A stretch of DNA of 9,607 nt from an uncultured Erysipelotrichaceae bacterium. Its GTDB lineage: Bacteria > Bacillota_I > Bacilli_A > RF39 > UBA660. Both the position numbers and the translations under genes were made by a program. Where the stretch lies: positions 1 through 9,607 of the forward strand of contig CACZSX010000005.1 of the NCBI GenBank assembly GCA_902783915.1, read 5' to 3'. Shown piece by piece: positions 1-6,707 of the stretch; within the stretch, counting starts at the first letter, position 1, and every line of letters begins with the position of its first letter. Under the pieces are notes generated by a model. The model did no database searches. It had not been told where the DNA came from and saw only the letters and a list, made by a program, of their open reading frames with translations.

Positions 1-89
1 ATTTGTGGTACAGCGATAACTAAGATGATTGCTAGTATAACTATTACTGCTAATAGTTCTACTAATGTAAATCCATTTCTCTTTTTCAT
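1..89 (-). CDS. Type IV prepilin-like protein, second tandem copy (5' end only, cut by window edge)
   Basis: Only the first 29 codons are present; the gene continues beyond position 1. The reading starts MKKRNG followed by FTLVELLAV, which is a class III prepilin leader: a short basic leader, a Gly before the cleavage site, Phe at +1 and Glu at +5, then a hydrophobic helix ending in a Pro-Gln. This N-terminus is processed by a prepilin peptidase (PilD/ComC type) and packs into the core of a pilus or competence pseudopilus. A ribosome binding site AAAGGAAA lies just upstream of the ATG. It starts 30 bases after the stop of the complete pilin gene, so the two are very probably co-transcribed. 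Its leader and helix match the neighbour except for one extra Arg. Which pilin role it plays (major or minor, ComGC-like or another) cannot be told from the fragment. Confidence 0.85.
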   Translation of the reverse strand, partial: MKKRNGFTLVELLAVIVILAIILVIAVPQ

Positions 90-119
90 TTTTAATTTCC
101 TTTCGCAAATAATCTATTA

Positions 120-518
120 CTAGCTACCCTTTACGCAAGCAGTTTCAACAGTTGATGCAGTTGCACCGCTACCACATGAATAGTTAGCAAATTTACCAGC
201 ACCAGTTAATTTAACTGTTGCAGCACCTGTTGAATTATTAACTGTAATTTCACAGCTTGTATAGTTTCCATCTAATTTAGCTAAGTTACTGCAAGCAGCC
301 TTATCAGCATATGAAGTAGTAATTTCACTACCTAAAGTTTGTTCAACTAGATATTGTTTTTCAGCTTGGCTAACTAATAATTTAGCTGTTGATCTGAATG
401 CTCCTAATCTTGCATTGTCAATTGTAGACATAATTTGTGGTACAGCGATTACTAAGATAATTGCTAAGATAACGATTACTGCTAGTAATTCAACTAATGT
501 AAATCCATTTTTCTTCAT
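120..518 (-). CDS. Type IV prepilin / competence-pilin-like protein, 132 aa
   Basis: The protein has a class III prepilin leader MKKNG, then FTLVELLAV with Phe at +1 and Glu at +5 of the mature protein, and a hydrophobic helix through about residue 29. The remainder (about residues 30-132) is an amphipathic helix leading into a small, Ala/Thr/Ser-rich globular domain with four cysteines at 76, 89, 115 and 128, enough for two disulfides outside the membrane. Length and layout fit ComGC/PilA-type pilins of Gram-positive bacteria; the C-terminal domain I do not recognise. The ATG at 518 has AAGGAA seven bases upstream and a near-consensus promoter about 40-65 bases upstream. The gene is visibly less AT-rich in codon choice than its neighbours, which suits a highly expressed surface protein. 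It is followed by a second pilin gene. A role in DNA uptake is plausible given the ComEC fragment at the other end of the window, but adhesion or motility pili are equally possible. Confidence 0.88.
   Translation of the reverse strand: MKKNGFTLVELLAVIVILAIILVIAVPQIMSTIDNARLGAFRSTAKLLVSQAEKQYLVEQTLGSEITTSYADKAACSNLAKLDGNYTSCEITVNNSTGAATVKLTGAGKFANYSCGSGATASTVETACVKGS
433..518 (-). repeat. Prepilin leader/helix segment duplicated at 1-89
   Basis: Positions 433-518 align with 1-89, differing by one codon insertion near the start codon. Over the first 78 aligned bases I count 8 mismatches, and all are synonymous: the encoded residues from the mature Phe through Pro-Gln are identical. This is a paralogous coding repeat between tandem pilin genes, not a mobile element. 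Confidence 0.85.
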
Positions 519-553
519 TCTCTAATTCCTTCCCTTCTTTATTTTACATATTT

Positions 554-582
554 ATCTTATCATAGAGTTTTTTTAGTGTCAA
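554..582 (-). promoter_or_regulatory. Sigma-A-type promoter of the pilin genes
   Basis: On the minus strand TTGACA (577-582, a perfect -35) is followed after 17 bases by TAAGAT (554-559, -10). The predicted start is near 547, giving a leader of roughly 30 bases that carries the AAGGAA ribosome binding site. It lies between the stop of rpe and the pilin ATG, so the pilins can be transcribed independently of the upstream operon. It is the best-matching promoter in the window. Confidence 0.75.
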
Positions 583-618
583 TATTTTTTATTATTATTT
601 TATACTTCAACTTATACT

Positions 619-1254
619 TTACACTTTAATTTTGTTAACGAACTCTTTCTTGTTATAACTATTAGTTAATGCACTACCAATAACTAATATATCTACCCCA
701 TTTTTAATACAAGGAGCAGCACTATTAATATTTATACCCCCATCTACTGAAATTAATACATCTAAATTTAGGGTATCTATTTTTTTTCTTAATTTATTAA
801 TTTTTTCTAATGAATTAGGTATAAACTCTTGTCCGCCCTTACCAGGTTCAACACTCATAATTAATACTTTATCAATTAATGGTAGTAAATGATATATTGA
901 TTCTATATTTGTTTCTGGTTTAATACTAATACCACATTTTATGCCATGTTTTTTTATTTTATCTATTACATTTAAATCTTTAATAGCTTCATAATGAAAA
1001 GTTATTGATTCTACATTATCTTTTAGATACTTATTTACATAAGTATCTATATCATTTACCATTAGATGTACATCAATTTTTTTATTTGAATTTTTCATTA
1101 TTAATTCTATTTCATTATCAGTATAAGATAAATTTGGTACAAATAAACCATCCATAATATCTAAATGAATATAATCAACATCTAAATTATTCATTTCTTC
1201 TATAATATTACTTAAATTATCTCTTGCAGATAATAATGAAGCTGAAATTTTCAT
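619..1254 (-). CDS. rpe: Ribulose-phosphate 3-epimerase, 211 aa
   Basis: Interconverts D-ribulose 5-phosphate and D-xylulose 5-phosphate in the cytosolic pentose phosphate pathway. It is a single TIM-barrel domain. Family signatures visible in order: SASLLSA at 4-10; HLDIMDGLFVPN at 30-41 with metal-ligand candidates His30 and Asp32; DVHLM at 61-65 with His63; a phosphate-binding PGKGGQ at 137-142; and SVDGGI at 169-174 with catalytic Asp171. GSA at 193-195 ends the second phosphate site. The length is slightly short for the family (about 215-230). The usual PGFGGQ has Lys instead of Phe, which is unlikely to affect catalysis. The ATG at 1254 has an excellent AAGGAGGAT ribosome binding site (1257-1265), five or fewer bases upstream depending on which G is counted. 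It is the last gene of the rlmN-prpC-prkC-rsgA-rpe cluster, as in B. subtilis, but sits behind a terminator-like hairpin at the end of rsgA. Confidence 0.96.
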   Translation of the reverse strand: MKISASLLSARDNLSNIIEEMNNLDVDYIHLDIMDGLFVPNLSYTDNEIELIMKNSNKKIDVHLMVNDIDTYVNKYLKDNVESITFHYEAIKDLNVIDKIKKHGIKCGISIKPETNIESIYHLLPLIDKVLIMSVEPGKGGQEFIPNSLEKINKLRKKIDTLNLDVLISVDGGININSAAPCIKNGVDILVIGSALTNSYNKKEFVNKIKV

Positions 1255-1265
1255 ATATCCTCCTT

Positions 1266-1293
1266 AAATAAAAGAGTATCAATAGATACTCTT
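1266..1293 (-). terminator. Terminator-like hairpin at the rsgA/rpe junction
   Basis: A perfect 9-bp inverted repeat (arms 1272-1280 and 1285-1293, AAGAGTATC and its complement) encloses a 4-base loop. On the minus strand the stem runs into TTTTATTT. It overlaps the TGA stop of rsgA (1279-1281) and ends directly before the rpe ribosome binding site. The stem has only three G-C pairs, so it may be a partial terminator or an mRNA-processing/stability hairpin and not a full stop. Confidence 0.45.
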
Positions 1294-2112
1294 AATTTCA
1301 CTTATAAACTTAACATAGTTTTCATATCTAGAACTAATTATAGTACCCTCTTTTACTAATCTTTTTATCTCACAATCATCTTCATTTAAATGCATACAAT
1401 CTCTATATTTACATTTATCCTTATATTTATTAAATTCAATCATATTATCTCTAACATCTTCTTTTTTCATATCTAATAATAAAGAACTAAAACCTGGAGT
1501 ATCGGCAATATAACCATCAAATAACTCATATATTTCTGTATGTCTTGTAGTGTGTTTACCTCTTCCTAATGCATATGATATGTCATTAGTTTTTAATGAT
1601 AAAGTATTATCTAATTTATTTAAAAGAGTTGACTTACCTACACCACTTTGACCAGTTAAAACTGTTATCTTATTATTTAATAATTCTTTAATTTCTTCTA
1701 ATTCGGTATTTAATACTACTTCATATCCAATACTTTTATAATAATTAATATATTTAGATATTTCTTCATCATTATATAAATCTAATTTTGATATACAAAT
1801 AATTGGTTTAATATTATTAAATTCTATTATATTTATTAATTTATCAACCAAATATGTAGAAAATGTAGGATTAATTGTACTCATTACTATCAATGCTTGA
1901 TCTATATTTGCAATAGGTGGTCTTACTAAAATATTTTTTCTATCTAATATATCTGTAATTATTTGTTTATCTTTATCAAATATAACTCTATCACCTACAG
2001 TAGGTATTATATTCTTATTTCTAAATACACCTCTTGCTTTACAATCAAAATAACCTTCTTGTGATTTAATTGTATATAAATCACTAATATTTTTTATTAT
2101 TAAGCCTTTCAT
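1279..2112 (-). CDS. rsgA: Ribosome small-subunit-dependent GTPase RsgA, 277 aa
   Basis: A circularly permuted GTPase that checks and helps the final maturation of the 30S subunit. An N-terminal OB-fold (about 1-65) leads to the conserved PPIANIDQALIV stretch (65-76). The GTPase motifs then come in permuted order: G4 SKLD at 108-111, G1/Walker A GQSGVGKST at 154-162, G2 around GKHTTRHTEIY at 185-195, and G3 DTPGF at 204-208. The C-terminal zinc site is Cys234, Cys239, His241, Cys247. Length is slightly short for the family (about 290-300). Its ATG shares one base with the prkC TAA stop (TAATG), and no good ribosome binding site is visible, so translation probably depends on re-initiation after prkC. 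The B. subtilis homologue (CpgA/YloQ) sits in the same position next to PrkC and is reported to be its phosphorylation target, which makes the coupling meaningful here too. Confidence 0.97.
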   Translation of the reverse strand: MKGLIIKNISDLYTIKSQEGYFDCKARGVFRNKNIIPTVGDRVIFDKDKQIITDILDRKNILVRPPIANIDQALIVMSTINPTFSTYLVDKLINIIEFNNIKPIICISKLDLYNDEEISKYINYYKSIGYEVVLNTELEEIKELLNNKITVLTGQSGVGKSTLLNKLDNTLSLKTNDISYALGRGKHTTRHTEIYELFDGYIADTPGFSSLLLDMKKEDVRDNMIEFNKYKDKCKYRDCMHLNEDDCEIKRLVKEGTIISSRYENYVKFISEIKSIY

Positions 2113-3806
2113 TATTCTGTTGTTTCACCACTATTATTTTCAGGTTCTGCTTTTGGCACTACTGCAATTTTTATATTTAAATCCGCACCTCTTACAATTA
2201 ATGTTCCTTTTGTTCTACTTTGTGATAAAATTGTACCTTCAGCTACAGAATCAGTTTCTACTTCTTCAATATATAAATTCAATTCATACTTATCCGCAAA
2301 ATCTTGCAAATCATTTAATGTATACTCTGTTAAATCAGGATAAACAACAATATTTGGATAATATAATATAATTTGATCATCTTTATATAATTCTCCGGAT
2401 TTTGGATTTTGGTCTATTATTTCATCTCCTTTATCTTCATATAATGTAACATCTTCTACATTTTGTGATTCAATAAATACTTTAAGACCCAATTGTTCAA
2501 GTTTACCTTTAACTTCATATATATTTTGTCCTGTATAATCTTCTATTTCAATTTTTTCTGTTCCTTTTGATAAATATAAAGTTACTGTTGTGCCTTTTTT
2601 TCTTACTACATCTGCTTGAGGTATAGTACGTATTACTTTACCTTCAGAAATACTATCACTAAATTCTTCTTGTGTGGTTTCGTTAATTGCAAAACCTGCA
2701 TCCCTTAATTTCTTTTCAGCTTGAGCAATAGTTAAATTAGTAACATTTGGGACACTTATTTCTGGAATTTTTGTTAATTTAGGCAGCATAAGTATTAGAG
2801 TAATTGCAGCAATTATTAGTATACCGACAATTATACCTATTATCCATGCTGCTTTATTTGATGATTTTTCTTTCTTTTTAACAGGTTTAATATCCTCTTC
2901 CTCCTTTTCAACTTCTTTTATCTTTTTGGTTGAAATTTCATATTCTTTATACTCATATTCAATTTTATCAACATTTGCCATAGATTCATCCAAACAATTA
3001 CACAAATCATTATGCATATCTCTTACATTCTCATATCTATTTTTAGGATTTTTTGCGCATGCTTTTAAAATAATATTTTCAACACTTTGAGGAATTGACG
3101 GATCAAACTCTCTTACCGAAGGAATTGGCTCCTTCATTTGTTTTAATGCAATTTCAACAGCATTTTCACCTTTAAATGGTAAAGAACCAGTAACAAGTTC
3201 ATACATTAAAATACCTAATGAATAAATATCACTTTTAAAGGTTGCACCTTTACCAGCTGCTTGTTCAGGTGGCAAATAATGAACAGAGCCCATTACTGAA
3301 TTTGTTTGTGTAAGTTGAGTACTATTTAATGCAACAGCTATTCCAAAATCAGTAATCTTAACAAGTCCATTATCAAGTATTAACATATTTTGAGGTTTAA
3401 TATCTCTATGTATAATAAATGAATCATGTGCTGATGCAATACCATCAGTAAGTTGTTTCATTATATCAATAACTTCTGGTAATGTTAATTTTGTTCTCCT
3501 TTTAATTAATTGTTTTAAATTTTTACCATCGATATATTCCATTACGATATAAAAATTTCCATCATCTTCTCCAACATCATATATTTCTACTATATTAGGA
3601 TGATTTAAACTTGATGCACTTAAAGCTTCTCTTTGAAATCTTCTTACAAATTTTTCATCATTTGCTAAATCTCCTCTTAAAACTTTAACTGCAACTTTAC
3701 GATTTAAAATGGTATCATTAGCTAAATATACATTAGCCATACCACCTTCACCTAAAATTCGTATTATCTCATATCGATCATTAATTTTTTGACCCTTAGT
3801 TACCAT
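2112..3806 (-). CDS. prkC: Membrane Ser/Thr protein kinase with PASTA domains (PrkC/PknB type), 564 aa
   Basis: Hanks-type kinase that senses muropeptides or lipid II outside the membrane and phosphorylates cytosolic proteins. Numbered from the ATG at 3806: glycine loop GEGGMANVY 19-27; Lys41 in VAVKVL; alpha-C Glu60; HRDIKPQN 133-140 with catalytic Asp135; DFG at 153-155; an activation loop with several Thr/Ser, followed by PPEQ. A charged Glu/Lys-rich linker (about 280-318) precedes one membrane helix at about 319-341. Three PASTA repeats follow outside, near 351-415, 419-485 and 487-551; the third is the most divergent. I prefer the ATG over the GTG three codons upstream, because that would place a GAGAG element too close. 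The start lies 11 bases inside prpC, so kinase and phosphatase are translationally coupled. The extracellular PASTA domains argue for a peptidoglycan wall. Confidence 0.96.
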   Translation of the reverse strand: MVTKGQKINDRYEIIRILGEGGMANVYLANDTILNRKVAVKVLRGDLANDEKFVRRFQREALSASSLNHPNIVEIYDVGEDDGNFYIVMEYIDGKNLKQLIKRRTKLTLPEVIDIMKQLTDGIASAHDSFIIHRDIKPQNMLILDNGLVKITDFGIAVALNSTQLTQTNSVMGSVHYLPPEQAAGKGATFKSDIYSLGILMYELVTGSLPFKGENAVEIALKQMKEPIPSVREFDPSIPQSVENIILKACAKNPKNRYENVRDMHNDLCNCLDESMANVDKIEYEYKEYEISTKKIKEVEKEEEDIKPVKKKEKSSNKAAWIIGIIVGILIIAAITLILMLPKLTKIPEISVPNVTNLTIAQAEKKLRDAGFAINETTQEEFSDSISEGKVIRTIPQADVVRKKGTTVTLYLSKGTEKIEIEDYTGQNIYEVKGKLEQLGLKVFIESQNVEDVTLYEDKGDEIIDQNPKSGELYKDDQIILYYPNIVVYPDLTEYTLNDLQDFADKYELNLYIEEVETDSVAEGTILSQSRTKGTLIVRGADLNIKIAVVPKAEPENNSGETTE

Positions 3807-4542
3807 CAGTACCACTCTCTCTATCTAATATTGCAACTGATATATTATCAGTACCACCCCTATTATTACTCTTCATAATTAATTTTCTTGCTTTTTCTTC
3901 TAAACTTAAATCCATCTTAAGAACATTCTCAATTTGTTCAACATTCAACATATTTGTAAGACCATCAGATGATAATAAAATACCATCAACATCTGTCTCA
4001 ACATCAAATATATCAACTTCAGCTGGATTAACTGCTCCAAGCGCTTTCATAAGAACATTCTTCTTAGGATGAAATTTTGCGTCTTCTTCAGTTAATTCCC
4101 CAGTTGAAATTAAGAGATTAACTAAAGTATGATCTTTTGTTACTTTAAATAATTTATTATCTTTAAATACAAAACCTGAACTATCTCCAATATTACCAAA
4201 TAATAAATAATTATTAGTATATATTGCTATAACTAATGTTGTTCCCATTCCTTTGCTTTCAATATGTTCATATGTATATTTAAATATTCTTTCATTTATT
4301 TCTCTTGCAACACTTCTAATCCACGCAATAGCTTCTTCTTTTGTTCCCATAGTTAATACACTATTAAATTTTTCTTTTAAATATTCTATTGCTATTGAAG
4401 ATGCTACTTCGCCAGCCTTATGTCCGCCCATACCATCAGCAACAGCAAGCAAATATTCGCCATTTGCATTAGAAAGTATTACTAAATTATCCTCATTATG
4501 AGTACGAACCTTACCAGAATCAGTTAAATAAAATGTTTTCAT
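3796..4542 (-). CDS. prpC: PP2C-family Ser/Thr protein phosphatase (PrpC/Stp type), 248 aa
   Basis: Metal-dependent phosphatase that reverses phosphorylation by the neighbouring PASTA kinase. Visible PPM motifs: Arg13 and NED at 16-18 near the N-terminus; VADGMGGH at 34-41 with metal-binding Asp36; GMGTT at 98-102; GDSS at 119-122; SSDGLTNML at 191-199 with Asp193; and GGTDNISV at 229-236 with Asp232. The usual GDSR motif reads GDSS here, but the metal-binding aspartates are intact, so it is probably active. Length is normal for PrpC (about 250). The start is the ATG at 4542: it has AGGAGG four bases upstream, and those bases would be coding if the upstream TTG at 4578 were used. The rlmN stop TAG overlaps that ribosome binding site, and the 3' end overlaps prkC by 11 bases. 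Confidence 0.96.
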   Translation of the reverse strand: MKTFYLTDSGKVRTHNEDNLVILSNANGEYLLAVADGMGGHKAGEVASSIAIEYLKEKFNSVLTMGTKEEAIAWIRSVAREINERIFKYTYEHIESKGMGTTLVIAIYTNNYLLFGNIGDSSGFVFKDNKLFKVTKDHTLVNLLISTGELTEEDAKFHPKKNVLMKALGAVNPAEVDIFDVETDVDGILLSSDGLTNMLNVEQIENVLKMDLSLEEKARKLIMKSNNRGGTDNISVAILDRESGTDGN

Positions 4543-4546
4543 AAAG

Positions 4547-4553
4547 CCTCCTA
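4547..4553 (-). promoter_or_regulatory. Ribosome binding site of prpC overlapping the rlmN stop
   Basis: On the minus strand the string TAGGAGG contains both the TAG stop of rlmN (4551-4553) and the AGGAGG ribosome binding site (4547-4552) for prpC. It fixes the prpC start at the ATG four bases later (4542) and indicates translational coupling from rlmN to prpC. Confidence 0.8.
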
Positions 4554-5564
4554 TACACGACTTCTTAATTGACCACAAGCAGCAGAAACAAGTCCACCGA
4601 ATTCTCTTCTTACAGTCACACTTATATTATTCTTCTTAAGTATATCATAAAATTTGTCAATTTTCACGCTTTTACTACGTTTAAATCCAATATTATTAGT
4701 TTCATTATATGGAATTAAATTAACATAACAATTTAAACCTTTTAATAACTCACATAATTCCATAGCACATTCATTAGTATCATTAATATCATCTAACATT
4801 ATATATTCAAATGTTACTCTCCTATTAGTAACCTCTATATATTTTTTTATTGCTTTCATTAATTCATTTAATGGATATACTTTATTAATTGGCATCAATC
4901 TATTTCTAAGTTCATTATTAGGAGCATGCAAACTTATAGCTAAATTTACTTGCGTTTTTAACTCAGTAAATTCATATATTTTAGGAACTATTCCACAAGT
5001 AGAAATAGTTATATGTCTAGCACCGATATCTATACCTTTTGAATCATTTATAATGTTTATAAATTTTATAACATTGTCATAATTGTCAAATGGTTCTCCT
5101 ATTCCCATTAATACAATATGTGATATTCTCTTTTTTATATCTTTCTCAATTTCTAATATTTGTAATACCATTTCATTTACAGAAAGATTTCTTCTCTTTT
5201 TTAATCTACCACTTTCACAAAATGCACATGACATATTGCATCCTACTTCAGTAGATATGCATAAACTAGTACCATAATCGTGATACATAACAACAGCTTC
5301 TATTTTTTCTTTATCAGTTAATTCAAATAAATACTTAACAACATCAGTACCAACATCTTTTTTTATAATATTAATATTATCCAAAATCATATCTTCTTCC
5401 AACTTAGAAATAACTTTTTTACTCAAATTGGTCATTGATTCTATACTACTTACTCTTTTTTTGTATAACCAATCAAAAACTATATCTGCTTTAAATTTCT
5501 TTTCATTTATATTTAAGAAATAATTTATTAAGTCATCTCTAGTATAAGAATATATACTATTCAT
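4551..5564 (-). CDS. rlmN: Dual-specificity RNA methyltransferase RlmN (radical SAM), 337 aa
   Basis: Methylates C2 of A2503 in 23S rRNA and, in many bacteria, A37 of some tRNAs, using two SAM molecules and a [4Fe-4S] cluster. The cluster motif is C-x3-C-x2-C at Cys109, Cys113 and Cys116. The SAM-contacting GEP motif is MGIGEP (153-158). Cys102, seven residues before the cluster, and Cys330 in the C-terminal AACGQL correspond to the E. coli Cys118/Cys355 pair of the thiyl methyl-transfer mechanism. So this is RlmN/Cfr-class and catalytically complete. The residues after the cluster read CESGRLKKRRNL, where well-known RlmN proteins have CATG or CAST. The ATG at 5564 is preceded by GGTGG. It has its own promoter after the ftsZ terminator and heads the operon, as its homologue yloN does just before prpC in B. 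subtilis. Confidence 0.93.
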   Translation of the reverse strand: MNSIYSYTRDDLINYFLNINEKKFKADIVFDWLYKKRVSSIESMTNLSKKVISKLEEDMILDNINIIKKDVGTDVVKYLFELTDKEKIEAVVMYHDYGTSLCISTEVGCNMSCAFCESGRLKKRRNLSVNEMVLQILEIEKDIKKRISHIVLMGIGEPFDNYDNVIKFINIINDSKGIDIGARHITISTCGIVPKIYEFTELKTQVNLAISLHAPNNELRNRLMPINKVYPLNELMKAIKKYIEVTNRRVTFEYIMLDDINDTNECAMELCELLKGLNCYVNLIPYNETNNIGFKRSKSVKIDKFYDILKKNNISVTVRREFGGLVSAACGQLRSRV

Positions 5565-5579
5565 AATACCACCATTATC

Positions 5580-5607
5580 ATTATATCATATTTAAATTAT
5601 ATGCAAA
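5580..5607 (-). promoter_or_regulatory. Promoter of the rlmN-prpC-prkC-rsgA-rpe operon
   Basis: On the minus strand TATAAT (5580-5585) is preceded by TG one base upstream (extended -10). The best -35 candidate is TTTGCA (5602-5607) with a 16-base spacer; it is formed by the tail of the ftsZ terminator. The predicted start is near 5573, just before the GGTGG ribosome binding site. Confidence 0.55.
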
Positions 5608-5628
5608 AGAAAAAAGAGCATTGCTCTT
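5604..5628 (-). terminator. Intrinsic terminator after ftsZ
   Basis: Minus-strand stem AAGAGC/GCTCTT (5623-5628 and 5614-5619) with a 3-base loop, followed by TTTTCTTTT. The first stem arm overlaps two bases of the ftsZ TAA stop (5627-5629). It is a classic Rho-independent layout separating ftsA-ftsZ from the rlmN operon. Confidence 0.75.
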
Positions 5629-6694
5629 AAAATTTTCTATTTCTTAAGAATGGTGGAATATCTAATACTGATCCTTCATCATCGTCATTATTTTCAATTA
5701 CAGGAGTCGTTTCTTTTGCTCTGTTTTCAAAATATAATGGTTCAGTTTCTTTATCAAAACCAGTTGCTATAACAGTAACTATTACCTCATCTTTTAAATT
5801 TTCATTTATTACAGCACCAAATATAGTATTAATATCTGTATTGGCAGCTGCTCTAATTACTTCAGCAGCATCTTCTACTTCAAATAATGTTAAGTTAGCA
5901 CCACCAGTAACATTTATTATTGCACTTGTAGCACCTGTAATACTTGCTTCAAGTAAAGGACTGGAAACAGCTTGTTTAGCAGCTTCTACAGCTCTACCTT
6001 CACCTGTACCAATACCAATACCTATTAGGGCATTACCACTATCTTTCATTACTTCTTTAACATCTGCAAAGTCTAAGTTGACAAGACCTGTTACAGCTAT
6101 TAAATCAGATATAGATTGAACACCTCTTCTTAGTACATTATCAACTTCTCTAAATGCATCTAACATTGGAGTTGATTTATCAATAATATCTCTTAATCTA
6201 TCATTAGGAATTACAATTAATGTATCTACATGATTCTTTAATTCTTGTAAACCAGCAAGAGCTTGCTCCATTCTTTTTCTTCCCTCAAATGAGAATGGTT
6301 TAGTAACTATACCTACTACTAATGCTCCCAAATCTTGAGCAATTTCTGCTATTACAGGAGCAGCACCAGTACCAGTTCCACCTCCCATACCAGCAGTTAC
6401 AAATACCATATCTGCACCTGTTAATATATCTTTAATTGCATCTTTACTTTCCAAAGCAGCTTCTCTACCTACTTCAGGTTTAGCGCCCGCTCCAAGACCA
6501 TCTGTTAATTTTTCACCAATTTGCAATTTAATTGGGGCTTTAGAACTATTAAGTACTTGTAAATCAGTGTTCGCAACAATAAATTCAACACCTTTAACAC
6601 CCGATTCAATCATTCTATTTACTGCATTATTACCTGCACCACCAACACCAATTACTTTAATCTTTGCTAATTGATCCATTTCTAAACCTAACAT
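5627..6694 (-). CDS. ftsZ: Cell division protein FtsZ, 355 aa
   Basis: Tubulin-like GTPase that polymerises into the Z-ring at midcell. The GTP-binding N-terminal domain shows VIGVGGAGNNAVNRM (14-28), the tubulin signature GGGTGTG (104-110), and PNDRL at 163-167. The T7 synergy loop NLDFADV (206-212) supplies Asp208 and Asp211 for hydrolysis in the neighbouring subunit. A short, Glu/Asp-rich linker (about 320-343) leads to the C-terminal peptide DIPPFLRNRKF (345-355), the docking site for FtsA and other partners. Length is slightly short because the linker is compact. I place the start at the ATG at 6694, which has AGGAGG six bases upstream; a longer reading would run into ftsA and through that ribosome binding site. 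The ATG five codons later (MDQLAK) has no site of its own. It is separated from ftsA by 10 bases. Confidence 0.98.
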   Translation of the reverse strand: MLGLEMDQLAKIKVIGVGGAGNNAVNRMIESGVKGVEFIVANTDLQVLNSSKAPIKLQIGEKLTDGLGAGAKPEVGREAALESKDAIKDILTGADMVFVTAGMGGGTGTGAAPVIAEIAQDLGALVVGIVTKPFSFEGRKRMEQALAGLQELKNHVDTLIVIPNDRLRDIIDKSTPMLDAFREVDNVLRRGVQSISDLIAVTGLVNLDFADVKEVMKDSGNALIGIGIGTGEGRAVEAAKQAVSSPLLEASITGATSAIINVTGGANLTLFEVEDAAEVIRAAANTDINTIFGAVINENLKDEVIVTVIATGFDKETEPLYFENRAKETTPVIENNDDDEGSVLDIPPFLRNRKF

Positions 6695-6700
6695 AAATTT

Positions 6701-6707
6701 CCTCCTA
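6701..6707 (-). promoter_or_regulatory. Ribosome binding site of ftsZ overlapping the ftsA stop
   Basis: TAGGAGG on the minus strand holds the ftsA stop TAG (6705-6707) and the ftsZ AGGAGG (6701-6706). This ties the two translations together and decides the ftsZ start at 6694. Confidence 0.8.

Noticed and set aside
592..618. Possible terminator after rpe
   Set aside because: The repeated TATACTT is a direct repeat, not inverted, so no hairpin forms; rpe may read through into the pilin genes.
2120..2371. Plus-strand open frame of 83 codons opposite prkC
   Set aside because: Low-complexity Leu/Tyr/Gln-rich shadow of a well-supported kinase on the other strand, with no ribosome binding site or family features.
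4543..4578. TTG start adding 12 residues to the PP2C phosphatase
   Set aside because: It would lie inside rlmN and include the AGGAGG site; PrpC proteins begin just before the T-D-x-G-x-V-R motif.
5841..6119. Plus-strand open frame of 92 codons opposite ftsZ
   Set aside because: Ala/Ser/Thr/Pro-rich antisense shadow of FtsZ, with no independent evidence. The same holds for plus-strand frames at 4253-4501, 5083-5277, 8339-8536 and 8669-8851.
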